Below are positions 54,232-61,822 of a DNA stretch of 64,000 bases, in pieces. The notes beneath the pieces are model-generated. The model was not told where the DNA came from. It ran no database searches and saw only the letters and a list, made by a program, of their open reading frames with translations. Position numbers and translations under genes: made by a program. The stretch is taken from positions 186,001 through 250,000 of the forward strand of contig NZ_SMFZ01000001.1 of the NCBI RefSeq assembly GCF_004339565.1, in the 5' to 3' direction. Source of the DNA: Pseudonocardia endophytica (lineage in GTDB: Bacteria; Actinomycetota; Actinomycetes; Mycobacteriales; Pseudonocardiaceae). Every line of letters begins with the position of its first letter. The first letter of the stretch is position 1.

Positions 54232-55158
54232 CTACACCGGGCGGACGCCGCGACGCCGCGTCGGCAGCGTCGCGACCGCGACACCGGCCACGCACAGCGC
54301 GCCACCGGCCAGCGCCAGAGGCACCGGCACCTCGGCGAGCAGCAGCCAGGACAGCAGAACGACGATCGCCGGGACGGCGTACGTCGTGGCCGCCAGCCGG
54401 CCCGCGCTGGTGCGCGACAGCGCGTAGCCCCAGCACAGGAACGCCACGGCGGTCGGGAACAGGCCGAGGTAGAGCACGGTCAGCGTGGCCGACGACGGGG
54501 CCGTCGCGACGGCCGTCACGAGCGACGGCGCCCACGGCAGCGTCGCGGCCGTCCCGGCCACGCAGCCCATCCACGTCATGGTCAGCGCGTCCACCCGGCT
54601 CAGCAGCCGCTTCTGCCCGGTCGCGCTGGACGCGTAGAGCACGGCGGCGAGCAGGCCGAGCAGCACGCCCGTCGCATCCGCCCGGCCGGTGGACGTGGCC
54701 ACCGTGATCACCACGACACCGGCCAGCGCCACCGCGACGCCGATCAGCAGCCGTCGCGGGAACCCCTCTCCCAGCAGCAGGCCGGCCAGCACGGCGACGA
54801 GCACCGGTGCGACGTTGACGAGCAGCGCCGTCGTCCCGGCGTCGAGGTGCGTCTCGGCCGCGTTCAGCGAGATGTTGTAGGCGCCGAACCAGGCCGCGCC
54901 CCAGACCAGAACCCCGACCAGCACCCGGCCGCGCGGGATCGACGGCGCCCGTCGCTGCCGGAACGCCCGCAGCCCGACCACGATCGTCAGCGCGACCGAC
55001 GCGGCGACCTGACGACCGAGCGCGAGTGTGCCCGCGTCGTAGAAGTGCCCGGCGGCGCGGACGCCCACGAACGCCGACGCCCACAGCAGCACGGTCACGC
55101 CCGCGGCGATCGCGGGTCCGCGGACGGCAGCGGCGGTGGGGGTGGCGGTGATCGTCAT
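54232..55158 (-). CDS. EamA/DMT-family transporter
   Basis: 308 residues with ten hydrophobic segments in two five-helix repeats (for example AIAAGVTVLLWASAFVGV at the start and LALAGGALCVAGVAVATL at the end), the RhaT/YdcZ drug-metabolite transporter fold. The second repeat opens with ATGVLLGLLAAVLYASSATG. Likely exports a metabolite. Divergent from a LysR-family gene across 81 bases holding candidate LysR sites, so probably its regulatory target. Confidence 0.9.
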   Translation of the reverse strand: MTITATPTAAAVRGPAIAAGVTVLLWASAFVGVRAAGHFYDAGTLALGRQVAASVALTIVVGLRAFRQRRAPSIPRGRVLVGVLVWGAAWFGAYNISLNAAETHLDAGTTALLVNVAPVLVAVLAGLLLGEGFPRRLLIGVAVALAGVVVITVATSTGRADATGVLLGLLAAVLYASSATGQKRLLSRVDALTMTWMGCVAGTAATLPWAPSLVTAVATAPSSATLTVLYLGLFPTAVAFLCWGYALSRTSAGRLAATTYAVPAIVVLLSWLLLAEVPVPLALAGGALCVAGVAVATLPTRRRGVRPV

Positions 55159-55181
55159 GGGTCCAGCGTGACGCGCGCGAC

Positions 55182-55223
55182 GATTCAGTACCAGCGACTT
55201 CTCCTGCCGCTGGATTCAGTTCC
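55182..55223. promoter_or_regulatory. LysR-type binding region between divergent genes
   Basis: An inverted repeat CCAGCG-N11-CGCTGG (55191-55213) lies between two direct repeats of GATTCAGTnCC (55182-55192 and 55213-55223), 31 bases apart (about three helical turns). The N11 spacing suits LysR-family operators. Serves the LysR gene and the EamA transporter. Confidence 0.5.
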
Positions 55224-55239
55224 GCTGTACGGTCGCGGC

Positions 55240-56148
55240 ATGCTCGACGCCCACCGGTTGCGCGTGTTCCGCTCCGTCGTGGCCAGCGGCTCGGTCGCCG
55301 CGGCGGCGGACAACCTCGGCTACACGCCGTCGGCGGTGAGCCAGCACGTGACGGCCCTGGCCCGGGAGACCGGGCTGACGCTGTTCGAGCGCTCCGGGCG
55401 CGGCCTGCGCCCGACGGCCGCCGGGTTCGTGCTCGCCGAGCAGGCCGACGCCGTGCTGGCGCGGCTCGGTGAGGCGGAGGCGGTCGTCGCGGACCTGCGC
55501 GCCGGGCGGACGGGAGCGATGTCGCTGGCCTACTTCCCGTCCGTCGGCGCGGCCTGGCTCCCGCACGTCGTGCGCAGGCTGACCGGCGAGTTCCCCGGTG
55601 TGCGGCTCGACCTCGCGCTGCGCGAGTTCCTGCCGGACGACCCGGCGCAGCGCGTGGACGTGCAGGTCGCCGTGGAGCGGCCCGGCTTCGACCCCGGGTC
55701 GGGATTCGCCGCCCACCACCTGCTCGACGACCCGTACGTCGCCGTCCTGCAGGACGACCATCCGCTCGCCGTGCGGGACGAGGTCGAGCTCGCCGAGCTG
55801 GCCGGGGAACGCTGGGTGGACAACGACGCGTACGACGGCTGGTGCCGCCGCAACCTGATCGAGGCCTGCTCGGCGGCCGGGTTCAGCCCGCCGTTCCACG
55901 TCGAGGCGCACGACTACCCGACGGCGCTGTCGTTCGTCGCGGCCGGGATCGGCCTGACGGTCCTCCCGGAGCTCGGCGCGATCCAGCTCCCGGCCGGGCT
56001 GCGCGCCGTGCCGATCGTCCGCCCGACGCCGGTGCGCACGATCCTCGCCGTCGTCCGCGACGCCGTCGCGGTGTCGCCGCCCGTTCTGGCCGCGCTGGAC
56101 GCGCTGCGCGCCGTCGCACGCCCGGTCGTCAGCGCCGCGCCGGGGTAG
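55240..56148 (+). CDS. LysR-family transcriptional regulator
   Basis: 302 residues. N-terminal winged HTH LDAHRLRVFRSVVASGSVAAAADNLGYTPSAVSQHVTALARETGL, here split by the conserved SAVSQHV recognition helix, then LFERSGRGLRPT and a two-lobe effector domain with AGIGLTVLPELG. ATG 55240 is the conserved start; the long frame upstream is a shadow of the papain-like gene. Likely autoregulates and controls the divergent transporter. 3' end overlaps the convergent DMT gene by 20 bases. Confidence 0.9.
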   Translation: MLDAHRLRVFRSVVASGSVAAAADNLGYTPSAVSQHVTALARETGLTLFERSGRGLRPTAAGFVLAEQADAVLARLGEAEAVVADLRAGRTGAMSLAYFPSVGAAWLPHVVRRLTGEFPGVRLDLALREFLPDDPAQRVDVQVAVERPGFDPGSGFAAHHLLDDPYVAVLQDDHPLAVRDEVELAELAGERWVDNDAYDGWCRRNLIEACSAAGFSPPFHVEAHDYPTALSFVAAGIGLTVLPELGAIQLPAGLRAVPIVRPTPVRTILAVVRDAVAVSPPVLAALDALRAVARPVVSAAPG

Positions 56149-57025
56149 CGACCCGGGTCGTGGTGCGCTGAGCGGACCGCCCGGCGGCCTCCACGAGGCC
56201 CATCCCGAGGACAAGCAGGACCGTGCACCCCACGGCGACGCCCAGCACGTCCGGTGTGGACGCGACCCGCTCACCGAACCAGACCAGGCCCGCGACGAGA
56301 CCGACGAGCGGGTCCAGCACGAGGATCGGTGTCACGACGGCGACGGCGCCGCAACCCTGCTGCAGCGCGTTCTGGCTGAGCAGCACCGACCAGGCCCCGA
56401 GTGCGACCGTGGCGTAGAGCGCCGGGTGCGCGAACGGGGCGGTGAGCCCGCCTGCGAGCTGCAGCCCGACCTGCTTGAGCAGCACCGCGACGACGCCGTA
56501 CCCGACCCCCGTGCAGGCGGCGACCGCCCACGCCCGACGAGGGGACCGTCGCGCCCAGACCACCGTGGCCACCATGACGGCCGCGCACGCGCCGGCGAGC
56601 GTGAGCACCTCGGGTCCGGACGGTCCGGTCCCGCCCCCACCGGTCGGAGCGAGCGCGGTGAGCATCCCGACCAGCCCCAGCAACGTGAGCGCGACACCCG
56701 CGAGTACCCACCGCGTTGGCCTGCGACCGAGCAGCAGGCGCTCGCACGCCGTCGTCGCCACCACACTGCCGATCAGCAGGCCCTGGACCAGCAACAACGG
56801 CCCGGTGGCCAGCGCCAGTACCTGGAGGCAGAGCCCGGCGACCGCCGCCGCGGTCCCGATCCACCACCAGCGCGCCCGCGCCAGCGTCCGCAGCAGGCGG
56901 GGGTCACCCGCCGCGAACGACGGGGCGGCGAGCGCGGCCCGGCGCTGTGCCACGCCGGACGCGCCGATCATCGTCGCCGCCAGCACGGCGGAGACCGGTG
57001 CGACGACGGACGCGTCGACCGTCAC
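56129..57025 (-). CDS. DMT-superfamily (NIPA-like) membrane protein
   Basis: 298 residues with about nine hydrophobic helices. VSAVLAATMIGASGVAQRRAA is the first, with an SGVAQ/R-rich loop typical of DMT proteins of actinobacteria that resemble NIPA magnesium transporters; GLTAPFAHPALYATVALGAW and LDPLVGLVAGLVWFGE are conserved inner segments. GTG 57025 overlaps the glycosyltransferase stop (GTGA), so the two are coupled. Substrate unknown. Confidence 0.8.
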   Translation of the reverse strand: MTVDASVVAPVSAVLAATMIGASGVAQRRAALAAPSFAAGDPRLLRTLARARWWWIGTAAAVAGLCLQVLALATGPLLLVQGLLIGSVVATTACERLLLGRRPTRWVLAGVALTLLGLVGMLTALAPTGGGGTGPSGPEVLTLAGACAAVMVATVVWARRSPRRAWAVAACTGVGYGVVAVLLKQVGLQLAGGLTAPFAHPALYATVALGAWSVLLSQNALQQGCGAVAVVTPILVLDPLVGLVAGLVWFGERVASTPDVLGVAVGCTVLLVLGMGLVEAAGRSAQRTTTRVATPARR

Positions 57026-58248
57026 AGCCCGACGACCGACCGCTCGTCCGGGTCCGGCGGTCCGAGCACGGCCCGGACGGCGTCGACCGGGTCGGCCCCC
57101 GCGGGCCACAGCGACAGCGCACCCGGTCCCGCGCCGACCACCCGCGTCCGGTGCGCCCGGTCGATCGCGGCGGCGAGGGCGGCCGGGTCGCGGGGCCACG
57201 GCGCGAGGCCGGACTCCTGCAGCACCGTGGCGTTCGCCCGCCCGTGGCCGGGGATCGGCAGGTAGGTCACGGCGGGCAGCCCCGCGACGAGCGCCTCGGT
57301 CAGCGACAGGCCGCCCGCGTTGTGCACCAGCACGTCCGCAGCGGTCATCAGGTCCGGCACGTCGTCCCGCCAGCCCAGTGCCGTGACGCGCGGGTCCCCG
57401 CCGAGCCGCCGCCGCAGCACGTCATTGCGTCCACAGAGGACGAGGACGCACGCGGTCGGGTGGTGCAGGATCGCGTCGATCGTCCGCGGGACGTCCCCCA
57501 TCCCGAGCGACCCGGCGCTCAGCAGCGCGACCGGGACGTCCGGTGGGAGCGCCAGGTCGGCCCGCACGCCGGGCCGGGCGCCCGCGCGGTCGACCTGCTC
57601 CCGGAACCCGGGCGCGCACAGCGGGCCGGAAGCGACGGCGTGCACCCCGTAGCGGCCGGCGTCGCGCGCGGTCGCCCGGGTGACCGTCAGGTGCAGGTCG
57701 ACGTCCGGGTGGCACCAGAGGGCGTGCGCCGCAGGGTCGGTGAGGTACGTGACGGCGGTGGCGCCGAGCCGGCCGGACCGGCGCAGCTCCCCCAGCGTGC
57801 GACCGCCGAGCGGGTAGGTCGACACGACGACGTCGGCCCCGGCGGACCAGCGCAGGATCGCCGGCTCGGCGGACGTGCAGATCCCCTCGGTCACCCGCCG
57901 CACGGTGCCCGGGTGCTCCAGAGCGCGGAACACGCCGTCGAACACGGCGGGTGCGTGCTGCACGGTCGGCGCGTAGAGGTCGCGGAGCACGCGCCGGGCG
58001 GCGGCCGGGACGGCGTCCAGGTAGTCGTACGTCGCGACGTCGACACCGTGCAGGCTCAGCCGCCTGCTCAGCTCCCGCGCGGCGCCCTCGTGGCCCTGGC
58101 CGACCGTCGCGCCGATCACGACGACCCTCCCGGACCCGGTCGGCGGGCCGGCCTGCGCTCCCCCGTCGCGGGTGCCCCGCGCCACCCGCAGGTAGCGCCG
58201 CCGCAGGCGGCGGGCGTTCGGACTCCGGTCGGCCCGTCGTTCGGCCAT
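57022..58248 (-). CDS. Family 28-type glycosyltransferase (MGDG synthase/MurG-like)
   Basis: 408 residues from ATG 58248. VVVIGATVGQGHEGAARELS near the N-terminus and VDVATYDYLDAVPAAARRVL match the diacylglycerol/MGDG-type glycosyltransferase N-domain. ADVVVSTYPLGGRTLGEL, LLSAGSLGMGD, VLVHNAGGLSLTEALVAGLP and PGHGRANATVLQESG are the nucleotide-sugar domain. Expected to glycosylate a lipid or polyketide at the membrane. Coupled to the DMT protein downstream, which could translocate the product (inference). Confidence 0.83.
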   Translation of the reverse strand: MAERRADRSPNARRLRRRYLRVARGTRDGGAQAGPPTGSGRVVVIGATVGQGHEGAARELSRRLSLHGVDVATYDYLDAVPAAARRVLRDLYAPTVQHAPAVFDGVFRALEHPGTVRRVTEGICTSAEPAILRWSAGADVVVSTYPLGGRTLGELRRSGRLGATAVTYLTDPAAHALWCHPDVDLHLTVTRATARDAGRYGVHAVASGPLCAPGFREQVDRAGARPGVRADLALPPDVPVALLSAGSLGMGDVPRTIDAILHHPTACVLVLCGRNDVLRRRLGGDPRVTALGWRDDVPDLMTAADVLVHNAGGLSLTEALVAGLPAVTYLPIPGHGRANATVLQESGLAPWPRDPAALAAAIDRAHRTRVVGAGPGALSLWPAGADPVDAVRAVLGPPDPDERSVVGL

Positions 58249-58385
58249 GCTGGGGCCCACTCCCGTCTCCGCCGGACGTCGTCCGGCGACTGGCACGATC
58301 ACGTGCGCCGAGACTGTCGACGCCAGGTGACGCCCGGACGTACGGCGGGTGGGAATCGGGTGAGAACCATGCGGACACCCGGCGG

Positions 58386-58399
58386 GGGTACTAGTACCC
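58386..58399. promoter_or_regulatory. GGGTACTAGTACCC palindrome upstream of the Gly/Ser-rich protein gene
   Basis: A perfect 14-base palindrome centred 50 bases before GTG 58443. TACCGT (58430-58435) lies seven bases before GTG and could be the -10 of a leaderless transcript. The geometry matches an activator site of NarL/DevR-type response regulators. The related GGTACTAGCCC occurs at 61765-61775 before the ABC transporter gene. Confidence 0.5.
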
Positions 58400-58442
58400 G
58401 CGGACGATGTCGCGGAGGCCGCTCCGACCTACCGTTCCCGGC

Positions 58443-59261
58443 GTGGACCACCACGACACCGGCGACGACCCGCGCGGACGTCCGGTCGTGCTGCACACGG
58501 CCCCGCTACCGGTCGCGACCGGTCCTGGACGCAGGCGGTCGTCCGTCGCCCGTGCCGCGGCCGCCGCGGCGGTGATGGCGACGCTCGCGGCCGGCACGAC
58601 GGTCCTCGTCACCCAGGTCCTGACGCCCGCGGTGCCGGACGGTGAGCGCGCCCCACTGTGGTTCCAGCCGCCGTCGGTGTCCACCGCCGACGCCGGCCCC
58701 TCTCCGGCTCCGGTGCCGGGGCCCGGACGCCCGGTCGCGTTCGACGAGGGGACGCCTCCGGCGACGGCCGGCTCGAGCGCGCGACCGGCCGGCTCCGCAC
58801 GCCGCGCGGAGCCGGACCACGACCACCGCGGCCCGGCGGCCCCGTACACGAAGCACGCCGTCGGCGACGACCGCTCCGGCCACGGCTCGGGCAGGTCGGG
58901 CTCCGGTTCGAGCTCCGGCAGCTCCGGTTCCGGGGGCCCTGGCCCAGGCGGTTCCGGCGGTTCCGGGACGAGTGGCGGCGGCTCGGGGACCGGTGGGTCC
59001 GCATCGGGCGGATCTGGCGGCCCGGGACCGGGCGGCGCGGGACCGGGCAGCTCCGGACCGGGGGGTGGGCGGCCGGAAAGCGCGCAGGTGAGCAACTCGG
59101 GACCGGGCGGCTCGGGCGGCGGGCGGCGGGCGGAGAGCGCACGGGTGAGCAACTCGGGACCAGGCAGCTCCGGCTCGGGCAGCTCCGGCTCGGGCAGCTC
59201 CGGTGGCTCGGGCTCAGGAAGCTCCGGCTCGGGCGGCTCCGGCCACTCCGGCAAGGACTGA
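58443..59261 (+). CDS. Membrane-anchored Gly/Ser-rich low-complexity protein
   Basis: 272 residues from GTG 58443 (an ATG at 58407 would add 12). A cytoplasmic start is followed by one membrane segment (SVARAAAAAAVMATLAAGTTVLVTQV), a Pro-rich stretch, and about 130 residues of Gly/Ser/Pro repeats in which blocks such as VSNSGPG recur twice. The tail would lie outside the membrane and is presumably disordered. No enzyme domain. A palindrome shared with the nearby ABC operon suggests control by the two-component system at 59.7-61.7 kb. Confidence 0.65.
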   Translation: MDHHDTGDDPRGRPVVLHTAPLPVATGPGRRRSSVARAAAAAAVMATLAAGTTVLVTQVLTPAVPDGERAPLWFQPPSVSTADAGPSPAPVPGPGRPVAFDEGTPPATAGSSARPAGSARRAEPDHDHRGPAAPYTKHAVGDDRSGHGSGRSGSGSSSGSSGSGGPGPGGSGGSGTSGGGSGTGGSASGGSGGPGPGGAGPGSSGPGGGRPESAQVSNSGPGGSGGGRRAESARVSNSGPGSSGSGSSGSGSSGGSGSGSSGSGGSGHSGKD

Positions 59262-59301
59262 CCGGAGCCCCTGCGGTCGGCGCGCCCTCGCCCGTCCCCA
59301 C

Positions 59302-59365
59302 ATGATCAGCGGAACCGGTCCGAACGCGCCACCACTGGCGCGCCGGCGCCACTCCCGCCGATCAT
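59302..59365. repeat. 64-bp palindromic element, copy 8
   Basis: Begins ATGATCAGCGG and ends CCGCCGATCAT with inner GCGCCACCACTGGCGC, the same 64-base length as the copies at 39.7-40.6 kb, 19 kb away. Confidence 0.9.
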
Positions 59366-59489
59366 GACCGGCCGGGCGGCGCGTAGTCGGCCGGGGCCAT
59401 CGCTCCAGGCGCTGCACCGCCCACCGGGCCACCGGGTCCGGTCGGCCACCCGAGCACGGGCCGACCGGGGCCACCCGGCAGTCGGCGCG

Positions 59490-59559
59490 CCCGTCCCGTC
59501 CCGTCCCGTCCCGTCCCGTCCCGTCCCGTCCCGTCCCGTCCCGTCCCGTCCCGTCCCGT
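59490..59559. repeat. CCCGT pentanucleotide tract, about 14 copies
   Basis: An uninterrupted run of CCCGT (70 bases) between two 64-bp elements. Such tracts slip during replication. No gene reads through it on either strand, so an effect on expression would have to be through promoter spacing or transcript structure. Confidence 0.9.
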
Positions 59560-59564
59560 ACGGC

Positions 59565-59709
59565 ATGATCAGCGGAACTGGTCGCAACACGCCACCAGTG
59601 GCGCGCTGACTCCACTCCCGCCGATCATCGCCGAGGCGGTCGGCCATGATCAGCGGAACCGGCCAGAACGCGCCACCAGTGGCGCGCCGGCGCCACTCCC
59701 GCCGATCAT
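59565..59709. repeat. 64-bp palindromic element, copies 9 and 10
   Basis: Copies at 59565-59628 and 59646-59709, separated by 17 bases. Both keep GCGCCACCAGTGGCGC (the first as ACGCCACCAGTGGCGC) and the GATCAT ends. The last copy ends 13 bases from the stop codon of the response regulator, where it could act as a bidirectional transcript end. Confidence 0.9.
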
Positions 59710-59722
59710 GACCGGCCGGGCG

Positions 59723-60364
59723 TCACTGCTCCAGGTGCCGTTGCGCCCACAGGGCGGCTTGGGTCCGGTCGGTCACGCCGAGGCGTTGGAAGACATGCGT
59801 CAGATGCGCCTTCACGGTCCGTTCGGCGATGTCCAGGCGACGGCCGATCTGCTTGTTGGACAGTCCTTTCCCCAGCAGCTCCAGCACGTCGCGCTCGCGG
59901 CCGGTGAGCCCGTCGTCGGACACGAGGGGGCGGGCCTGGGCTCCGCGGTCGATCAGCACCCGGGCCGCCTTCGCGTCCAGCGGCACGCCGCCGTCGACGA
60001 CCTGGCGCACGCCGTCCAGGATCGCCTCCGGCTCGGCGTGTTTGAGCAGGTAGCCGTCGGCCCCCGCGTCCAGCGCGGCGAGCACACGCGCCTGCTCGGA
60101 GAACGACGTCAGCACGAGCACCCGCGCACCGGACGGACCGGTCTTGATCGCCTTCGTGGCGTCGACGCCGTCGGTGCCCGGCATGGACAGGTCCATCAGC
60201 ACGACGTCCGGCTCCAGGTCCGCGGCGACGCGGACGGCCTCCGTGCCGTCGCGGGCGTCGCCGACCACCTCGATGTCGTCGGCCGTACCGAGCAGCTGGG
60301 CGAGCCCGTGGCGCACGACGGCGTGGTCGTCGGCGATCACGACACGGATCGTCGGGCGGCTCAT
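59723..60364 (-). CDS. NarL/LuxR-family response regulator
   Basis: 213 residues. The receiver domain (about 5-120) has IADDHAVVRHGL acidic pocket, phosphoacceptor Asp in VVLMDLSMPGTDG and VLTSFSE/LLKHAEPE switch residues. The C-terminal HTH is LTGRERDVLELLGKGLSNKQI and ERTVKAHLTHVFQRLGV. ATG 60364 overlaps the sensor kinase stop (ATGA), so the pair is made together. Candidate binding sites are the GGTACTAG palindromes at 58386 and 61765. Confidence 0.95.
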   Translation of the reverse strand: MSRPTIRVVIADDHAVVRHGLAQLLGTADDIEVVGDARDGTEAVRVAADLEPDVVLMDLSMPGTDGVDATKAIKTGPSGARVLVLTSFSEQARVLAALDAGADGYLLKHAEPEAILDGVRQVVDGGVPLDAKAARVLIDRGAQARPLVSDDGLTGRERDVLELLGKGLSNKQIGRRLDIAERTVKAHLTHVFQRLGVTDRTQAALWAQRHLEQ

Positions 60365-61719
60365 GCGGCGGGCACCCGGACCTCCACGCGGGTGCCGGCC
60401 CCGGCTGCGGCCCGCACGGTCAGGCTGCCGCCCGCGTCGGCGAGCAGGTCGCCGAGGCTGCGCAGGCCGAGGTGCCCGTCGTCCTCGCGCTCGGCGTGCG
60501 TGCCGGCGTCGAAACCGCGCCCGTCGTCGTCGACCGTCAAGTGCCAGGACCCGCCGTCGCGGCGCAGCTCGATCTCCACGCGCTCCGCGCCGCTGTGGCT
60601 CACGACGTTGCGCAGCGCCTCCTGCGCGGCGCGGTAGAGCAGCGCGGCCTCGTCGTCGCGGGCCGAGCCGGCGTCGTCGAGGTCGAGGTCGATCGCGACG
60701 CCCCGGCGCTCCAGGCCGCCCGCCAGTTCCCGCAACGCGGGCTCCAGACCCTCGTCGGCCAGGTTCGGCGGGTAGATGTCGACGAGCAGCGTGCGCAGCG
60801 TCCCGACGCTGGCCCGCAGCCGCGCCGCCGAGTCCGTGACGACGGCGCCCGCCCGGTCGTCGGCACCGGGCTGCAGCCGGTAGGCGTCCAGCGAGTACGT
60901 GATCCCGGACAGCTCCTGGACGACGCCGTCGTGCAGGTCACCCGCGATCCTGCGGCGCTCGGCCGTGGACGCGTCGACGGCGTGGCGCAGCAGCCGCTCG
61001 CGCTGCGCCTCCCGCTGCTGCAGCCGCCTGGCCAGCACGTACGCAAGCGGCACCTGCACGAGCTGGAGCAGAAGCAGCGCCCCGATCGAGATCGGCGCGT
61101 ACGTCCGCCAGGCCGCCCACCCGGCGTCGACGACCGAGTCGTAGCGGAAGTAGGACTCGAACAGCATCGGCCGCCCGTCCGTGTCGGTGATCCCGACGTG
61201 CACCTCCAGCAGCCGTCCGAACTGGACCTCGCGGGCGTTCTCCGGACGGGTCAGGTCGCTGACGTCGGCGTCCCGCCCGCCGGTCCGCAGCGTCCGCAGC
61301 TCCTCGTCCTCGAGCTCGTAGCGCTGCCCGATCAGTGCCGGCTCGTCGGAGTAGACGATCCGCCCGCTCGCGTCCCAGATCTTCGTGCGCACCAGCGAGC
61401 CGGACAGCACGAAGCGGTGGACGGCGGAGTTCAGCCGCGCCAGCGCGGCGGGGTCACCGCGCTCGACGTCGGCGGACAGCAGCGGTTCGACGACGCCCTT
61501 GCCGGTGAACCACGTGATGTCGCCGGCCTGGTCGGTCGCCGTGGCCGTGGCGTTCGCCCTGGCGAGCAACGCGATCCCGACGGCGAGGGCGAGCGTGACC
61601 AGCAGCCCGATGGCCGTGAAGCGGGCCACGAGACGCACCGGCGGCGCGGCCGGCCGCTCCCGTGACGGGGCGAGCGGCAGGGTGGTCGGACCCCGCTCCA
61701 GCACGTCGCGCCCGGTCAT
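60361..61719 (-). CDS. Two-component sensor histidine kinase (HisKA_3 type)
   Basis: 452 residues. Membrane segment 1 at about 30-52 (TAIGLLVTLALAVGIALL), an extracytoplasmic sensor domain of about 160 residues, membrane segment 2 at about 212-232 (APISIGALLLLQLVQVPLAY), then the dimerisation/phosphoacceptor box ERRRIAGDLHDGVVQ and the ATPase domain with VVSHSGAERVEI, VDDDGRGFD and HLGLRSLGDLL. Phosphorylates the coupled NarL-type regulator. The sensed signal is unknown. Divergent from the ABC transporter. Confidence 0.95.
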   Translation of the reverse strand: MTGRDVLERGPTTLPLAPSRERPAAPPVRLVARFTAIGLLVTLALAVGIALLARANATATATDQAGDITWFTGKGVVEPLLSADVERGDPAALARLNSAVHRFVLSGSLVRTKIWDASGRIVYSDEPALIGQRYELEDEELRTLRTGGRDADVSDLTRPENAREVQFGRLLEVHVGITDTDGRPMLFESYFRYDSVVDAGWAAWRTYAPISIGALLLLQLVQVPLAYVLARRLQQREAQRERLLRHAVDASTAERRRIAGDLHDGVVQELSGITYSLDAYRLQPGADDRAGAVVTDSAARLRASVGTLRTLLVDIYPPNLADEGLEPALRELAGGLERRGVAIDLDLDDAGSARDDEAALLYRAAQEALRNVVSHSGAERVEIELRRDGGSWHLTVDDDGRGFDAGTHAEREDDGHLGLRSLGDLLADAGGSLTVRAAAGAGTRVEVRVPAA

Positions 61720-61747
61720 AGGCGGATCCTAGGTCGGACCTCGTCAC

Positions 61748-61775
61748 CCGGACAGCTGTCCGGCGGTACTAGCCC
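61748..61775. promoter_or_regulatory. Palindrome and GGTACTAG half-site between kinase and ABC transporter
   Basis: CCGGACAGCTGTCCGG (61748-61763) is a perfect 16-base palindrome and is followed at once by GGTACTAGCCC (61765-61775), related to the palindrome at 58386. The GGTACTAG element lies 58 bases before the ABC start against 56 before the Gly/Ser-rich gene, and ACCGTT lies six bases before each start codon. Confidence 0.5.
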
Positions 61776-61822
61776 GAAGGTCCGCTGTCGGTTGCGACCC
61801 CCTTCCGCCCACCGTTGTCGCC

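Larger units (their letters stand above)
59262..59722. other. 461-base gene-free region with repeats
   Basis: No gene. It contains three copies of the 64-bp palindromic element and a pentanucleotide tract. Open frames in this stretch are created by the repeats. 59366-59489 has no motif I can identify. Confidence 0.8.

Noticed and set aside
59214..59647. Minus-strand frames with GRDGT repeats
   Set aside because: They are produced by the CCCGT tract and palindromic elements; no start signal or conserved sequence.
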